64,000 bases of DNA from assembly GCF_014635665.1 (NCBI RefSeq), contig NZ_BMDG01000005.1, forward strand, positions 248,001 through 312,000, given 5' to 3'. A program made the translations under genes and the position numbers. Source of the stretch: Isoptericola cucumis (GTDB taxonomy: Bacteria; Actinomycetota; Actinomycetes; Actinomycetales; Cellulomonadaceae). Positions within the stretch are counted from its first letter, which is position 1, and every line of letters begins with the position of its first letter. Below the pieces are notes generated by a model. It was not told the DNA's origin. It searched no databases and saw only the letters and a program-made list of their open reading frames with translations. Shown here in pieces: positions 43,965 to 53,628 of this stretch.

Positions 43965-46493
43965 TCAGCGCACGCCGAGCACGAACGGGTGGACCGCCGC
44001 CGCGCCCGCCTGCCGCAGGAGGCGGGACGCGACGGTGAGGGTCCAGCCCGACTCCGTCCAGTCGTCGACGAGCAGCACCGTGCGCCCCGCCAGACCCGCC
44101 ATGGCCTGCTCGCCGAGCTCGAGGCGCAGCCGCTTCGCGACTCCCGCCAGGCGCATCGCCGAGTTCACGTCGTGACGCCCGGGCGCCTGGGCCTCGGGCG
44201 CCGGACCGACGGCGCCCACCAGCGGGACGCCGAGATAGGCGGCCAGCCCCGACGCGAGGTGGTACGTCAGCTGCGGGCGCGTCACCGAGCGCACGGCGAC
44301 GACCCCCTCGATCAGCAGCGGGCGCGGCGGGCCGTCGCCTGCCCCGGGCTCCGCGGCCTCCTGCCCGTCGGCGGGTGCGGGAGCCGCGGCGCGGACCGCG
44401 TCCCAGTCGTCCAGCACCCGCGCGGCCGCGCGGCGCAGGGGCACCGGGACCTCGCCGTCGGGCGTCTGGGGGGAGAACAGCTCGCGGAGCGGGGCCGACC
44501 AGCCGAGCCCGTCGAGCCGGGCGACGGCGCGGCCGGCTCCCGCCTGCTCGGCCGGCGCGATGCGGCCCTTGAGGTCCAGGCCGAGGGTGGCGAGGCCCGA
44601 CGGCCACATCTTGCGGGGCTCGACCTCGACACCGGGGCGGTCCATGTCGGCACGCGCGGACGCCACGGTCTCCGCGTCGGGCGGAGGAGGCAGCGTCACA
44701 CCGTCGCACCGGTCGCAGCGGCCGCACGCCCAGCCCGCGGGCATCTCGGGGTCGTCGAGCTGTGCGCGCAGGTACGCCATCCGGCAGCCCGTCGTCGCCA
44801 CGTAGTCGAGCATCGCCTGCTGCTCCGTGGCACGGGTGGCGGCCACCCGTTCGTAGCGCTCGGCGTCGTACACCCACTCCTGCCCGGTGGCGACCCAGCC
44901 GCCCTGCACCCGCCGGACCGCGCCGTCGACGTCGAGCACCTTGAGCATGGTCTCGAGCCGGGAGCGCTTGAGGTCGACGACGGTCTCGAGGGCGGCGGTC
45001 GACATCGGTGCGCCCGCCTCCGTCAGGGCGGCGAGCGTGGCGCGCACCTGCGGCTCCGCGGGGAAGGCCTGCGCCCCGAACCAGTCCCAGATGGCCCGGT
45101 CCTCGTGGCCCGGCAGCAGGACGACCACCGCGTCGTCGACGCCGCGTCCCGCGCGGCCCACCTGCTGGTAGTACGCGATGGGTGACGACGGGGCCCCGAG
45201 GTGCACGACGAACGCCAGGTCGGGCTTGTCGAAGCCCATGCCGAGCGCGGAGGTGGCGACGAGCGGCTTGACCCGGTTGTCCTTGAGGTCGGTCTCCAGC
45301 TGCTCCCGTTCCGTGGGGTCGGTGCGGCCCGTGTAGGCGGCGACGGCGAGGCCGGCGGCGCGCAGCTGCTCGGCGACCTGCTCGGCCGCCGAGACGGTGA
45401 GGCAGTAGACGATCCCGGAGCCTTCGACGTCCTGCAGCGCCTCGACGAGCCAGGCCACGCGGGTGGGCTGGTCGCCCAGCTCGAGCACCGCGAGGTGCAG
45501 CGACTCGCGGTCGAGCCCCCCGCGCAGCACGAGCACGTCCTCTCCCGTGGGGACGCCGGCGAGCTCGGCGGCGGCGCCGTCGGGGGCGCTCGCGGCCTCC
45601 TCGCCGCGGATCGCCATCTGCTCGGCGACGTCGGCCGTCACCCGGGCGTTCGCGGTGGCGGTGGTGGCCAGCACGGGGATGCCCGGCGGCAGGTCGGCCA
45701 GGAGGGTGCGGATGCGGCGGTAGTCGGGGCGGAAGTCGTGCCCCCAGTCGGAGATGCAGTGCGCCTCGTCGATCACGACGAGGCCGGCGTCGGCCGCCAG
45801 GCGGGGGAGCACCTGGTCGCGGAAGCCGGGGTTGTTGAGCCGCTCGGGCGAGCACAGGAGCACGTCCACCTCGCCCGCGGCGATGGCCGCGTGCACCTCG
45901 TCCCACTCGGTGACGTTGGCCGAGTTGATCGTGACCGCGCGGATGCCGGCGCGCGCGGCCGCGGCGATCTGGTCGCGCATGAGCGCGAGCAGGGGGGAGA
46001 CGATCACGGTGGGGCCCGCGCCGCGCGACCGCAGCAGGCTGGTGGCGACGAAGTAGACCGCGGACTTGCCCCAGCCCGTGCGCTGCACGACGAGCGCCCG
46101 GCGCCGGAACGCCACCAGCGCCTCGATCGCCCGCCACTGGTCCTCGCGCAGCGCGGCGTCGTCGCGGCCGACGAGCGCGCGCAGCGACTCCTCCGCCTGC
46201 TCGCGCAGCGTGCCGCCGCCCTCGCCCGCGCTGTCGAGGAGGCCCCGGAGCATCGCGAGCTTGGCGCGCTTGGCGGCGTCCGCGCCCGCGGCCGGTGCTG
46301 CCGGTGCTGCCGGCCCTGCCGGCCCCGGCGGCGCGGTCGCCGCGGTGTCCTGGGCGGCGGCCGCGCGGGTCTCCCGGGGGATGCCGCCTGGGCCGTCGTC
46401 GTCGAAGGCGGGCTCGTGGCCCTCCGGCGGCGGGGCGTCGTCGTCGGTCGGGGCGAACACGAGGTCGGCGTACGGGTCGTCGGGGTGGCTCAC
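43965..46493 (-). CDS. RecQ family DNA helicase with C-terminal phosphoribosyltransferase-like domain
   Basis: The 842 residues start with an acidic, Pro/Ala-rich stretch (1-75), then the superfamily 2 helicase core: QRTGWGKSAVYF (Lys143), DEAH at 242-245 in VIDEAHCISDWGHDFRPDY, and the C domain with ATSALGMGFDKPDLAFVVHLGAPSSPIAYYQQVGRAGRG. A zinc-binding cluster reads ACGRCDRCDG. No HRDC domain is seen. The last 40 residues hold a PRPP-loop-like motif, TVLLVDDWTESGWTLT, as in ComF-type phosphoribosyltransferases. GTG start with a TACGAT box 7 nt upstream, so probably leaderless. Confidence 0.88.
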   Translation of the reverse strand: MSHPDDPYADLVFAPTDDDAPPPEGHEPAFDDDGPGGIPRETRAAAAQDTAATAPPGPAGPAAPAAPAAGADAAKRAKLAMLRGLLDSAGEGGGTLREQAEESLRALVGRDDAALREDQWRAIEALVAFRRRALVVQRTGWGKSAVYFVATSLLRSRGAGPTVIVSPLLALMRDQIAAAARAGIRAVTINSANVTEWDEVHAAIAAGEVDVLLCSPERLNNPGFRDQVLPRLAADAGLVVIDEAHCISDWGHDFRPDYRRIRTLLADLPPGIPVLATTATANARVTADVAEQMAIRGEEAASAPDGAAAELAGVPTGEDVLVLRGGLDRESLHLAVLELGDQPTRVAWLVEALQDVEGSGIVYCLTVSAAEQVAEQLRAAGLAVAAYTGRTDPTEREQLETDLKDNRVKPLVATSALGMGFDKPDLAFVVHLGAPSSPIAYYQQVGRAGRGVDDAVVVLLPGHEDRAIWDWFGAQAFPAEPQVRATLAALTEAGAPMSTAALETVVDLKRSRLETMLKVLDVDGAVRRVQGGWVATGQEWVYDAERYERVAATRATEQQAMLDYVATTGCRMAYLRAQLDDPEMPAGWACGRCDRCDGVTLPPPPDAETVASARADMDRPGVEVEPRKMWPSGLATLGLDLKGRIAPAEQAGAGRAVARLDGLGWSAPLRELFSPQTPDGEVPVPLRRAAARVLDDWDAVRAAAPAPADGQEAAEPGAGDGPPRPLLIEGVVAVRSVTRPQLTYHLASGLAAYLGVPLVGAVGPAPEAQAPGRHDVNSAMRLAGVAKRLRLELGEQAMAGLAGRTVLLVDDWTESGWTLTVASRLLRQAGAAAVHPFVLGVR

Positions 46494-46500
46494 ACCTGCG

Positions 46501-46506
46501 ATCGTA
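46501..46506 (-). promoter_or_regulatory. Putative leaderless -10 box before the RecQ-like gene
   Basis: On the minus strand this reads TACGAT, 7 nt before the GTG at 46493. Confidence 0.4.
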
Positions 46507-46563
46507 GGGGCCGCCCCCGACCCGCCCGGACCCGTCGTCCACAGGCGTGGCGCGGCGGGCCCG

Positions 46564-46992
46564 TCAGCGCAGGCTCTCGCGCAGCAGCGCGACCGTCGCG
46601 GCGACCACGGCCACGATCTCCGCCCCGGCCGCGACCAGCTCGTTGGTGCCGGCGAACGACTCGGAGACGCCGTAGAAGCCCACGGTCGTGGACAGGACGA
46701 ACGCCAGCAGGGTCAGCGCTCCGAACCCGATGCCGCCGACCAGCGGGAGCCAGTGGTGCCACACGACCAGCAGCACGGCGAGCACCAGGCCGGCGACGGC
46801 GTTGAGCAGGAACAGCGGCCCGACGACGTCGATGGTGTCGTAGCCGTCCAGGTACAGCAGCACGTGCACGCCCGCGGACACGAGCACGGCGATCGCCGCG
46901 ACCCACCGCCAGCCCCGGGCCGCGGACGGTCGGTGGTGCGCGCCGCCCGGTGCGGGTGGCACCGGTCCCGAAGTGGTGCCCATGATGGTCAT
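46564..46992 (-). CDS. Small four-helix membrane protein of unknown function
   Basis: About 142 residues with four hydrophobic helices (near 29-48, 54-76, 80-103 and 120-138) after a short Pro/Gly-rich tail. I do not recognise a named family; it looks like the uncharacterised integral membrane proteins of actinobacteria. Two ATG codons (46992, 46983) are possible, neither with a clear Shine-Dalgarno; the first is used. It is divergent from the Rieske gene with only 56 bp between the starts. Confidence 0.65.
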   Translation of the reverse strand: MTIMGTTSGPVPPAPGGAHHRPSAARGWRWVAAIAVLVSAGVHVLLYLDGYDTIDVVGPLFLLNAVAGLVLAVLLVVWHHWLPLVGGIGFGALTLLAFVLSTTVGFYGVSESFAGTNELVAAGAEIVAVVAATVALLRESLR

Positions 46993-47048
46993 GCTGCCAC
47001 CGCTCGGTCGCGACGGCGCGGCCTGGGCCCGACCCACCGGAGGAACCG

Positions 47049-47525
47049 ATGCCCGACCAGCTCCCCGCTCCTGCCGCGCCGTGCGCCGGGCCGTGCTCCA
47101 CGACCCGGCGCCAGCTCCTGCGCGGCACGGGTGTCGGCCTGGGTGGCCTCGCGGGGGCGGGCGTCCTCGCCGCGTGCACGGAGGAACGCCCCGACCCCGG
47201 GGCCTCCGCGGAGTCCGCCGGCGCGGCCGGCGCGGGCACCGTGGTCGTGGCCCTGGCCGACGTGCCGGTGGGCGGGTCGGTGGCCGCCAAGGTCGGTGGC
47301 CAGGACGTCCTGGTCACGCAGCCCACCGAAGGCGAGGTGCACGCCTTCAGCGCCGTCTGCACCCACGAGGGGTGCACGGTGACCCCGGGCGACGGCGAGC
47401 TGCTGTGCCCGTGCCACCAGTCGCGCTACGCGCTCACCGACGCCGAGGTGCTCGGCGGCCCGGCCCCCGAGCCGCTGCCCTCGATCGAGGTCGAGGTCTC
47501 GGGGACCGACGTCGTGCTGGCGTGA
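47049..47525 (+). CDS. Tat-exported Rieske [2Fe-2S] lipoprotein
   Basis: The 158 residues begin with a twin-arginine signal (Arg20-Arg21, TRRQLLRGTG) ending in lipobox VLAAC with Cys43, so the protein would be exported folded and lipid-anchored. The Rieske ligands are complete: Cys104-x-His106 and Cys120-x-x-His123, with Cys109 and Cys122 placed for the disulfide. The second box reads CPCHQSRY where CPCHGS is usual. The role is probably electron transfer at the membrane surface; the partner is not evident. An AGGAACCG stretch precedes the ATG. Confidence 0.88.
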   Translation: MPDQLPAPAAPCAGPCSTTRRQLLRGTGVGLGGLAGAGVLAACTEERPDPGASAESAGAAGAGTVVVALADVPVGGSVAAKVGGQDVLVTQPTEGEVHAFSAVCTHEGCTVTPGDGELLCPCHQSRYALTDAEVLGGPAPEPLPSIEVEVSGTDVVLA

Positions 47526-47571
47526 CCGGCCGGCCCGGTCAGGTCGCGGCCGGTCGCGCCGGGCCAGCGGC

Positions 47572-48618
47572 TCAGGCGTTCATGTCCATCACGACCCGGC
47601 CGTCGATGGCGCCCCGCTCCATCTCCTCGAAGATCGCGTTGATGTCGCCGAGCGGTCGCACCGTGTAGGTCGGGTCGATCTTGCCGCGGGCGAAGAAGTC
47701 CAGCGCCTCGGCCATGTCCTTGCGCGTGCCGACGATCGAGCCGCGGACGGTGAGCCCGAACAGCACGGTCGTGAAGATGTCCAGCGGGAACTGCTCCGGG
47801 GGCAGCCCCACGAGCGAGACCGTGCCTCCGCGGCGCAGCGCCCCCACGGCCTGCGGGAACGCGTGCGCGTTGACGGCGGTCACCAGGGCGCCGTGCACGC
47901 CGCCGCCGGTGGCCTCCTGCAGCTCCGCGGCCGGGTCGGCCGAGGTCGCCGCGTTGACCGTCACCTCGGCGCCGTGCCGGCGGGCGAGCTCGAGCTTCGC
48001 GTCGTCGACGTCGACCGCGGCCACGCGGCGTCCCATCGCGACCGCGTACTGGACCGCGATGTGCCCCAGGCCGCCGACGCCGGAGACCAGCACCCACTCG
48101 CCGGGCTGGGTGTCGGTCATCTTGAGGCCCTTGTAGACGGTGACCCCGGCGCACAGGATCGGCCCGACCGCGGACGCCTCGACGCCCTCGGGGACGATCG
48201 GCGCGTAGCGCGCGTCCACGAGCATGTACTGCCCGAAGGACCCGTCGACCGAGTACCCGCCGTTCTTCTGCTCCGGGCACAGGGTCTCCCAGCCGGTCTC
48301 GCAGTACTCGCACTCGCCGCAGGCGCTCCACAGCCAGGCGTTGCCGACCGTGTCGCCGACCTTCAGGCGCGTCACCTGGTCGCCGACGGCGACGACGTGC
48401 CCGACGCCCTCGTGCCCGGGCACGAACGGCGGCGCCGGCTTGACCGGCCAGTCGCCGTGCGCCGCGTGCAGGTCGGTGTGGCAGACGCCGGTGTAGTCGA
48501 CCTTGACGAGGGCCTCGTGCGGCCCGGGGGCGGGCATCGGCCGGTCCTCGACCGACAGGGGCTGCGTGAACGAGTGGACGACGGCCGCCTTCATGGTCGC
48601 CGGTGTGGTCGCGGTCAT
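47572..48618 (-). CDS. adhP: Zinc-dependent alcohol dehydrogenase (AdhP type)
   Basis: A 348-residue medium-chain dehydrogenase. Catalytic zinc ligands lie in TGVCHTDLHAAHGDW and GHEGVGHVV; the structural zinc cysteines lie in CGECEYCETGWETLC. The NAD-binding fold shows SGVGGLGHIAVQYA. The pattern is that of AdhP, which prefers ethanol and propanol. The ATG at 48618 is used rather than an earlier in-frame codon because GAGGAG precedes it at 6 nt. Minus-strand TAGCGT at 48681-48686 is a candidate -10 box. Confidence 0.93.
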   Translation of the reverse strand: MTATTPATMKAAVVHSFTQPLSVEDRPMPAPGPHEALVKVDYTGVCHTDLHAAHGDWPVKPAPPFVPGHEGVGHVVAVGDQVTRLKVGDTVGNAWLWSACGECEYCETGWETLCPEQKNGGYSVDGSFGQYMLVDARYAPIVPEGVEASAVGPILCAGVTVYKGLKMTDTQPGEWVLVSGVGGLGHIAVQYAVAMGRRVAAVDVDDAKLELARRHGAEVTVNAATSADPAAELQEATGGGVHGALVTAVNAHAFPQAVGALRRGGTVSLVGLPPEQFPLDIFTTVLFGLTVRGSIVGTRKDMAEALDFFARGKIDPTYTVRPLGDINAIFEEMERGAIDGRVVMDMNA

Positions 48619-48811
48619 CCCTGGCTCCTCTCGGGCCGGGCGTCCTGCCGGCCCACATGGTCTCCGTGCTGACACGAACCACGCTAGACGTCACCTCGTC
48701 GATCCGTCGGGACAATCCGCCCATCTTGCTCGTGACGTTTTTCACAAGGTCCGGGACGGCGGGCGGTGTCCGTGCGACGGACGACACCCCGGACCACCGG
48801 CCCGCCTTCCG

Positions 48812-48817
48812 TAGACT
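48812..48817 (+). promoter_or_regulatory. Putative leaderless -10 box before hisC
   Basis: TAGACT lies 6 nt before the GTG of hisC and would drive the hisCB-hisHA transcript. Confidence 0.55.
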
Positions 48818-48823
48818 GGTGGC

Positions 48824-50023
48824 GTGTCCTTCCCGCCTCCCGTCCCCGCCCCCGCGCGGGATCTCGGCGACGTCCGCCTGCCGCTGCGACCCGAGCTCGC
48901 CGACGAGGTGCCTTACGGCGCCCCGCAGCTCGACGTCCCGGTCCTGCTGAACGTCAACGAGAACCCCTACGCGCCCTCCGAGGAGGTCGTCGCCACCATC
49001 GCCCGCGAGGTGGCGGCGGCGGCGCGCGGGCTGCACCGGTACCCCGACCGCGACTTCTCCGCGCTCCGCGCGGACCTGGCCGCCTACCTCGCGCGCGAGT
49101 CCGGCGTCGCCCTGCGCCCCGAGCAGGTGTGGGCCGCCAACGGGTCGAACGAGGTCATGCTCCACCTGCTCCAGGCGTTCGGCGGGCCGGGCCGTACCGC
49201 CGTGTCGTTCGCGCCGACCTACTCGATGTACCCCGAGTACGCCCGCGACACGCACACCCGGTGGGTCACCGGCCGCCGGGCGTCGGACTTCACGGTCGAC
49301 GTCGAGCAGGCGGTGGCGACGATCGAGCGCGAGCGGCCCGCCGTCGTCCTGCTGGCCAGCCCGAACAACCCGACGGGGACGGCGCTGCCCCTCGCGACCG
49401 TCGAGGCGGTCCTCGACGCGGCCGCACGGGTCGAGGTGCCCGACGCCCCCGAGGTGGCCGGGCGCCGTGCCGGCGCGGTCGTCGTCGTCGACGAGGCCTA
49501 CGCCGAGTTCCGCCGGCCCGGGACGCCGTCGGCGCTCGAGCTGCTCGCCGACCACCCGAACCTGGCGGTCACGCGGACGATGTCGAAGGCGTTCGCCGCG
49601 GCCGGGCTCCGGCTCGGCTACCTCGCGGCCTCGTCCGCGCTGGTCGACGCCCTGCGAGTCGTGCGCCTGCCGTACCACCTGTCGGCGGTCACCCAGGCGG
49701 CCGCCCGCGGCGCGCTCGCCCACCACGACGAGCTCCTCGCGCAGGTGCAGCAGCTGCGCGGCGAGCGCGACGACCTGGTGGAGTGGCTGCGCGCCCAGCA
49801 GCACCGGGGCGCGGGCCTGCAGGTGGCCGACTCCGACGCCAACTTCGTGCTGTTCGGCACCTTCGCCGACCGGCACGCCGTCTGGCAGGGCCTGCTCGAC
49901 CGCGGCGTGCTGATCCGCGAGACCGGGCCCGACGGGTGGCTGCGCGTCTCGGTCGGGACGCCCGCCGAGACGGCGGCCTTCCGGGACGCCCTGACCGACG
50001 TGCTTTCCGAGCAGGAGGACTGA
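48824..50023 (+). CDS. hisC: Histidinol-phosphate aminotransferase
   Basis: HisC is a PLP enzyme that converts imidazole-acetol phosphate to histidinol phosphate. The 399 residues show [14 protein letters not shown], the substrate-binding [50 protein letters not shown], and the PLP lysine in [20 protein letters not shown] start with a TAGACT box 6 nt before. It shares one base with hisB (TGATG). Confidence 0.97.
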   Translation: MSFPPPVPAPARDLGDVRLPLRPELADEVPYGAPQLDVPVLLNVNENPYAPSEEVVATIAREVAAAARGLHRYPDRDFSALRADLAAYLARESGVALRPEQVWAANGSNEVMLHLLQAFGGPGRTAVSFAPTYSMYPEYARDTHTRWVTGRRASDFTVDVEQAVATIERERPAVVLLASPNNPTGTALPLATVEAVLDAAARVEVPDAPEVAGRRAGAVVVVDEAYAEFRRPGTPSALELLADHPNLAVTRTMSKAFAAAGLRLGYLAASSALVDALRVVRLPYHLSAVTQAAARGALAHHDELLAQVQQLRGERDDLVEWLRAQQHRGAGLQVADSDANFVLFGTFADRHAVWQGLLDRGVLIRETGPDGWLRVSVGTPAETAAFRDALTDVLSEQED

Positions 50024-50640
50024 TGGAGCAGCAGACGGCCCAGCACCGCACCGCGCGGATCGAGCGGACCACGAGCGAGTCGAGCGTGGTCGTCGAGCTC
50101 GACCTGGACGGCACCGGGCGTACCGACGTCTCGACCACCGTGCCGTTCTACGACCACATGCTCACGGCGCTCGGCAAGCACTCGCTGGTCGACCTCACCG
50201 TCAAGGCCACGGGCGACACGCACATCGACGCCCACCACACGGTCGAGGACGTCGCGATCGTGCTCGGGGAGGCGCTGCGGGTCGCCCTCGGCGACAAGCA
50301 GGGCATCTCGCGCTTCGGCGACGCGACCGTCCCTCTCGACGAGGCGCTGGCGCTCGCCGTCGTCGACGTCTCCGGGCGCCCGTACCTGGTGCACTCCGGC
50401 GAGCCCGCGGGGCAGGAGTACCACCTCATCGGGGGGCACTTCACCGGCTCCCTCACGCGGCACGTGCTGGAGTCGGTCGCCCACCACGCCGGCATCTGCC
50501 TGCACGTGCGGGTCCTCGCGGGCCGCGACCCGCACCACATCGTCGAGGCCCAGTTCAAGGCGCTCGCGCGTGCGCTGCGCGCCGCCGTCGCCCGCGACCC
50601 CCGTGTCGAGGGCGTCCCGTCCACGAAGGGTGCGCTGTAG
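50023..50640 (+). CDS. hisB: Imidazoleglycerol-phosphate dehydratase
   Basis: HisB removes water from imidazole glycerol phosphate. The 205 residues show the metal-binding motifs [28 protein letters not shown] and [12 protein letters not shown] plus the C-terminal [16 protein letters not shown]. This is the monofunctional form without a phosphatase domain, as usual in actinobacteria. ATG start by TGATG overlap with hisC, preceded by GCAGGAGGAC. Confidence 0.97.
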   Translation: MEQQTAQHRTARIERTTSESSVVVELDLDGTGRTDVSTTVPFYDHMLTALGKHSLVDLTVKATGDTHIDAHHTVEDVAIVLGEALRVALGDKQGISRFGDATVPLDEALALAVVDVSGRPYLVHSGEPAGQEYHLIGGHFTGSLTRHVLESVAHHAGICLHVRVLAGRDPHHIVEAQFKALARALRAAVARDPRVEGVPSTKGAL

Positions 50641-50644
50641 CCGC

Positions 50645-51232
50645 ATGACCACCGACCCCGACCGTCCCGAGCCGACCGGCCCCACGTCCGGCCCCGCTCC
50701 CGACGAGACGCCGGACGCCGCTGCCGGGCACGACGGCCCGCTGCCCGAGGGCCTCGAGATCCCCGACGACCTGTCGGAGCTGACCGGCGCGCGCAAGGAC
50801 CCCGAGCTCGCCGTGCTCATCACGCAGATCGCGGGCGCCGAGCCCCTCGCCGCGGCCTGCGCCCTGGCGGAGCTCGACGTCGACGTCGCGCCCACCCCCG
50901 TGGGCGCGCTCGCCGTCCTGCGGGACACGAGCGACGACGCGCCGGACAAGGCCGCCACGGCGATCTCCCGGCTTGTGGCAGGCGTCCCGCTGGTCCTCGT
51001 CACGCGGTGGGGCGAGCAGCTCACGTGCGTGCGGTACGCCGACGGCGCCGCCGAGGGCGAGCTCCCGCCGGGCCTGGTGCTCGGCGGTGCCCCCGAGGCG
51101 CTCGAGGACGTGCTCACGGGCCAGCTGCGCGTGACCGAGCTGCCCGGCGTCGTGGCGTCGTCCGGCATCGGGCGCTTCAAGGCGATGCGGATGCTCTCCG
51201 GGGCCGCGCGCAAGGCCCGCAAGAGCAAGTGA
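50645..51232 (+). CDS. Conserved unknown protein in the histidine operon
   Basis: A 195-residue soluble protein between hisB and hisH. The first 45 residues are Pro/Asp/Glu-rich and probably disordered. The rest is an alpha/beta-looking domain ([28 protein letters not shown]..., [21 protein letters not shown]) ending in a basic KARKSK tail. There is no signal peptide, membrane segment or known motif. Its place, 4 nt after hisB and 17 nt before hisH, implies co-expression with histidine genes, but I cannot assign a function. Confidence 0.75.
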   Translation: MTTDPDRPEPTGPTSGPAPDETPDAAAGHDGPLPEGLEIPDDLSELTGARKDPELAVLITQIAGAEPLAAACALAELDVDVAPTPVGALAVLRDTSDDAPDKAATAISRLVAGVPLVLVTRWGEQLTCVRYADGAAEGELPPGLVLGGAPEALEDVLTGQLRVTELPGVVASSGIGRFKAMRMLSGAARKARKSK

Positions 51233-51249
51233 CCCCGACGGAGGACGCG

Positions 51250-52014
51250 ATGACCGAGGCCGCCGCCCCGACGGCCCCGCCGCTGCTGCCCACGGGCGGC
51301 GCGGCGGCCGAGCTGAACCCGCGTGGCGCACCCGCGCGCGCCTCGGGCCGCCCGCGCGTGGTGGTGCTGGACTACGGCTTCGGCAACGTGCGGTCGGCGG
51401 TCCGGGCGCTCGAGCGCGTCGGCGCCGAGGTCGAGCTGACGGCGGACGTGCGCACCGCGAGCGAGGCCACCGGCCTGGTCGTGCCCGGCGTGGGGGCGTT
51501 CGCCGCCTGCATGGAGGGCCTGCGCGCCGTCCGCGGCGACCAGGTCGTCGACCGACGGCTCGCCGGGAACCGCCCGGTCCTCGGCATCTGCGTGGGCATG
51601 CAGGTCATGTTCGACGCGGGCGTCGAGCACGGCGAGCGGGCGGAGGGCCTGGGGGAGTGGGGCGGCGTCGTCGAGCGGCTCGAGGCCCCGGTCGTGCCGC
51701 ACATGGGCTGGTCCGAGGTCGAGGTGCCGGCGGGCTCGCGCCTGTTCGACGGCGTCGAGCACGAGCGGTTCTACTTCGTGCACTCGTACGCGGCCCAGGA
51801 GTTCACGCAGGGGCACGACGAGGCCGCCGACCCCCGCTATCGTCCGCCGCTCGTCACGTGGGCGCGGCACGGCGGCACGGCCGCCGACCCGACGAGCGGG
51901 GCGCGGTTCGTCGCCGCCGTCGAGAACGGCCCGCTGTCCGCGACCCAGTTCCACCCCGAGAAGTCCGGTGACGCCGGCGCGACCCTGCTGGAGAACTGGG
52001 TCCGCTCGCTCTGA
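51250..52014 (+). CDS. hisH: Imidazole glycerol phosphate synthase, glutaminase subunit
   Basis: HisH releases ammonia from glutamine and passes it to HisF. The 254 residues carry a class I glutaminase: nucleophile Cys114 in [12 protein letters not shown], and the His-Glu pair in [13 protein letters not shown] near the end. It begins [18 protein letters not shown] after an unusual N-terminal extension of about 35 Ala/Pro-rich residues. The ATG is placed by CGGAGGACGCG just upstream. The partner hisF is not in the window. Confidence 0.95.
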   Translation: MTEAAAPTAPPLLPTGGAAAELNPRGAPARASGRPRVVVLDYGFGNVRSAVRALERVGAEVELTADVRTASEATGLVVPGVGAFAACMEGLRAVRGDQVVDRRLAGNRPVLGICVGMQVMFDAGVEHGERAEGLGEWGGVVERLEAPVVPHMGWSEVEVPAGSRLFDGVEHERFYFVHSYAAQEFTQGHDEAADPRYRPPLVTWARHGGTAADPTSGARFVAAVENGPLSATQFHPEKSGDAGATLLENWVRSL

Positions 52015-52060
52015 CCCGCTCCGGTACCGACCGACCACCGCACGAACCATGGAGACGCAC

Positions 52061-52792
52061 ATGACCGATCGCCTCGTCCTGCTGCCCGCCGTCGACGTCT
52101 CAGGCGGCCAGGCCGTCCGCCTCGTGCAGGGGGAGGCGGGCTCCGAGACCTCGTACGGCGACCCGCTCGCCGCCGCCCTCGACTGGCAGCGCGGCGGTGC
52201 CGAGTGGGTGCACCTGGTGGACCTCGACGCGGCGTTCGGCCGCGGCTCCAACGCGGAGCTGCTGGCCCGCGTGGTCGCGGAGGTCGGGGTGCAGGTCGAG
52301 CTGTCCGGCGGGATCCGCGACGACGCCTCGCTGGAGCGGGCGCTCGCCACCGGCGCGCGGCGCGTGAACATCGGGACGGCGGCGCTCGAGGACCCGGAGT
52401 GGACGGCGCGCGTGATCGCCGAGTACGGCGACCAGGTGGCGGTCGGCCTCGACGTGCGCGGCACGACGCTCGCGGCCCGCGGCTGGACGAAGGAGGGCGG
52501 CGACCTGTGGGAGGTCCTCACCCGCCTCGACGAGGCCGGGTGCGCGCGGTACGTCGTCACGGACGTGACGAAGGACGGCACGCTGCGCGGGCCGAACGTG
52601 GAACTGCTGCGCGAGGTCGCGGCGCGCACCCCCGCGAAGGTCGTCGCGTCCGGCGGCATCTCGTCGCTCGCGGACCTCGAGGCCCTGCGGGCGCTGGTCC
52701 CGGACGGGGTCGAGAGCGCGGTCGTGGGCAAGGCGCTGTACGCGGGGGCGTTCACGCTGCCCGAGGCGCTCGACGTGGCGGGCCGGCCATGA
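52061..52792 (+). CDS. hisA: Phosphoribosyl isomerase A (HisA/PriA)
   Basis: This TIM-barrel enzyme isomerises ProFAR in histidine synthesis; actinobacterial PriA also does the TrpF step of tryptophan synthesis. The 243 residues show the catalytic Asp12 in [42 protein letters not shown], Asp131 in [15 protein letters not shown], and [16 protein letters not shown] before TKEGGDL is typical of PriA. Dual activity is inferred from the lineage. The ATG at 52061 has GGAG 7 nt upstream. The stop overlaps the SseB-like gene as ATGA. Confidence 0.94.
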   Translation: MTDRLVLLPAVDVSGGQAVRLVQGEAGSETSYGDPLAAALDWQRGGAEWVHLVDLDAAFGRGSNAELLARVVAEVGVQVELSGGIRDDASLERALATGARRVNIGTAALEDPEWTARVIAEYGDQVAVGLDVRGTTLAARGWTKEGGDLWEVLTRLDEAGCARYVVTDVTKDGTLRGPNVELLREVAARTPAKVVASGGISSLADLEALRALVPDGVESAVVGKALYAGAFTLPEALDVAGRP

Positions 52793-53595
52793 CGGCCGGC
52801 GACGCCGGCCGGGCGCTGCCCGGTCACCTGCGCTCCATCCAGCCCACGTCGCAGTTCGCCGGGGACGACGGGTCCGTCGACCCCGAGCTCGCCGTCCTGC
52901 TCGAGGCCCACGCGACGGGTCGCGGTTCCCTCGCCGACGTCGTGCGCCGGCTGGCGGCGACGAGGGTGCTGGTCCCGGTGCTCGCGGAGGTCGAGGTGGC
53001 CGAGGTCGTGCAGCACGACGGGCCGCAGGGCAGCACGGACCTGCACGTCGACAAGGAGGCGTCGGCCGGCGTGGTCGCCGTCGAGACCCCGGACGGCCGG
53101 CGCGGCCTGCCGGTCTTCACGTCCGTGGAGGCGATGCGGGCCTGGCGCGCGGAGGCGCGGCCGGTGCCGGTCGAGGCGCCGCGGGCGGCGCTCTCCGCGG
53201 TGAGCGAGGACTGGTCGCTGCTCGTGGTCGACCCCGCGGGGCCGGTGACGGTGCACGTGCCGCGCCCGGCGGTCTGGGCGCTCGCGCAGGGCCTCGAGTG
53301 GCGGCCGGCGCTGGTCCCCGCCGGAGCGGGCGCGCCCGGGGTCGGTGACGTCGTCGTGGACGCCGAGGTCGCCGCCGCGATCGCCGACGCGGCCGCCCCG
53401 GTGCAGCACGTCGTGCGCGCGCACGCCGAGCCGGGCCGGCGTGCGGAGGTGGCGGTGGTGCTGGCGCTCGACCCCGGTCTCGACCGGGCGGGCCTCGACC
53501 GGGTGCTGGGTCAGGTCAACGCACGCCTCGGCGCGTCGTCGGTGATCTCCGAGCGCGTCGACTCCCTCGAGCTGCGGGTGGGCGTGGCGCGCTGA
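52789..53595 (+). CDS. SseB family protein
   Basis: A 268-residue cytosolic protein with two SseB-like regions. The first runs from about residue 40 to 140 ([48 protein letters not shown]), the second near the C-terminus. Enterobacterial SseB was first linked to serine sensitivity; the actinobacterial role is unknown. The ATGA overlap with hisA places it in the histidine operon. SseB-like genes near priA and infC are common in actinobacteria. Confidence 0.85.
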   Translation: MTAGDAGRALPGHLRSIQPTSQFAGDDGSVDPELAVLLEAHATGRGSLADVVRRLAATRVLVPVLAEVEVAEVVQHDGPQGSTDLHVDKEASAGVVAVETPDGRRGLPVFTSVEAMRAWRAEARPVPVEAPRAALSAVSEDWSLLVVDPAGPVTVHVPRPAVWALAQGLEWRPALVPAGAGAPGVGDVVVDAEVAAAIADAAAPVQHVVRAHAEPGRRAEVAVVLALDPGLDRAGLDRVLGQVNARLGASSVISERVDSLELRVGVAR

Positions 53596-53628
53596 GGCAC
53601 GGCCCGCCGCCGCGAGCGGGGGCGAGGG

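Noticed and set aside
49618-53424. A 1268-codon minus-strand frame across hisC to the SseB-like gene
   Set aside because: All plus-strand genes here have clear family motifs and coupled starts. The minus frame has none.
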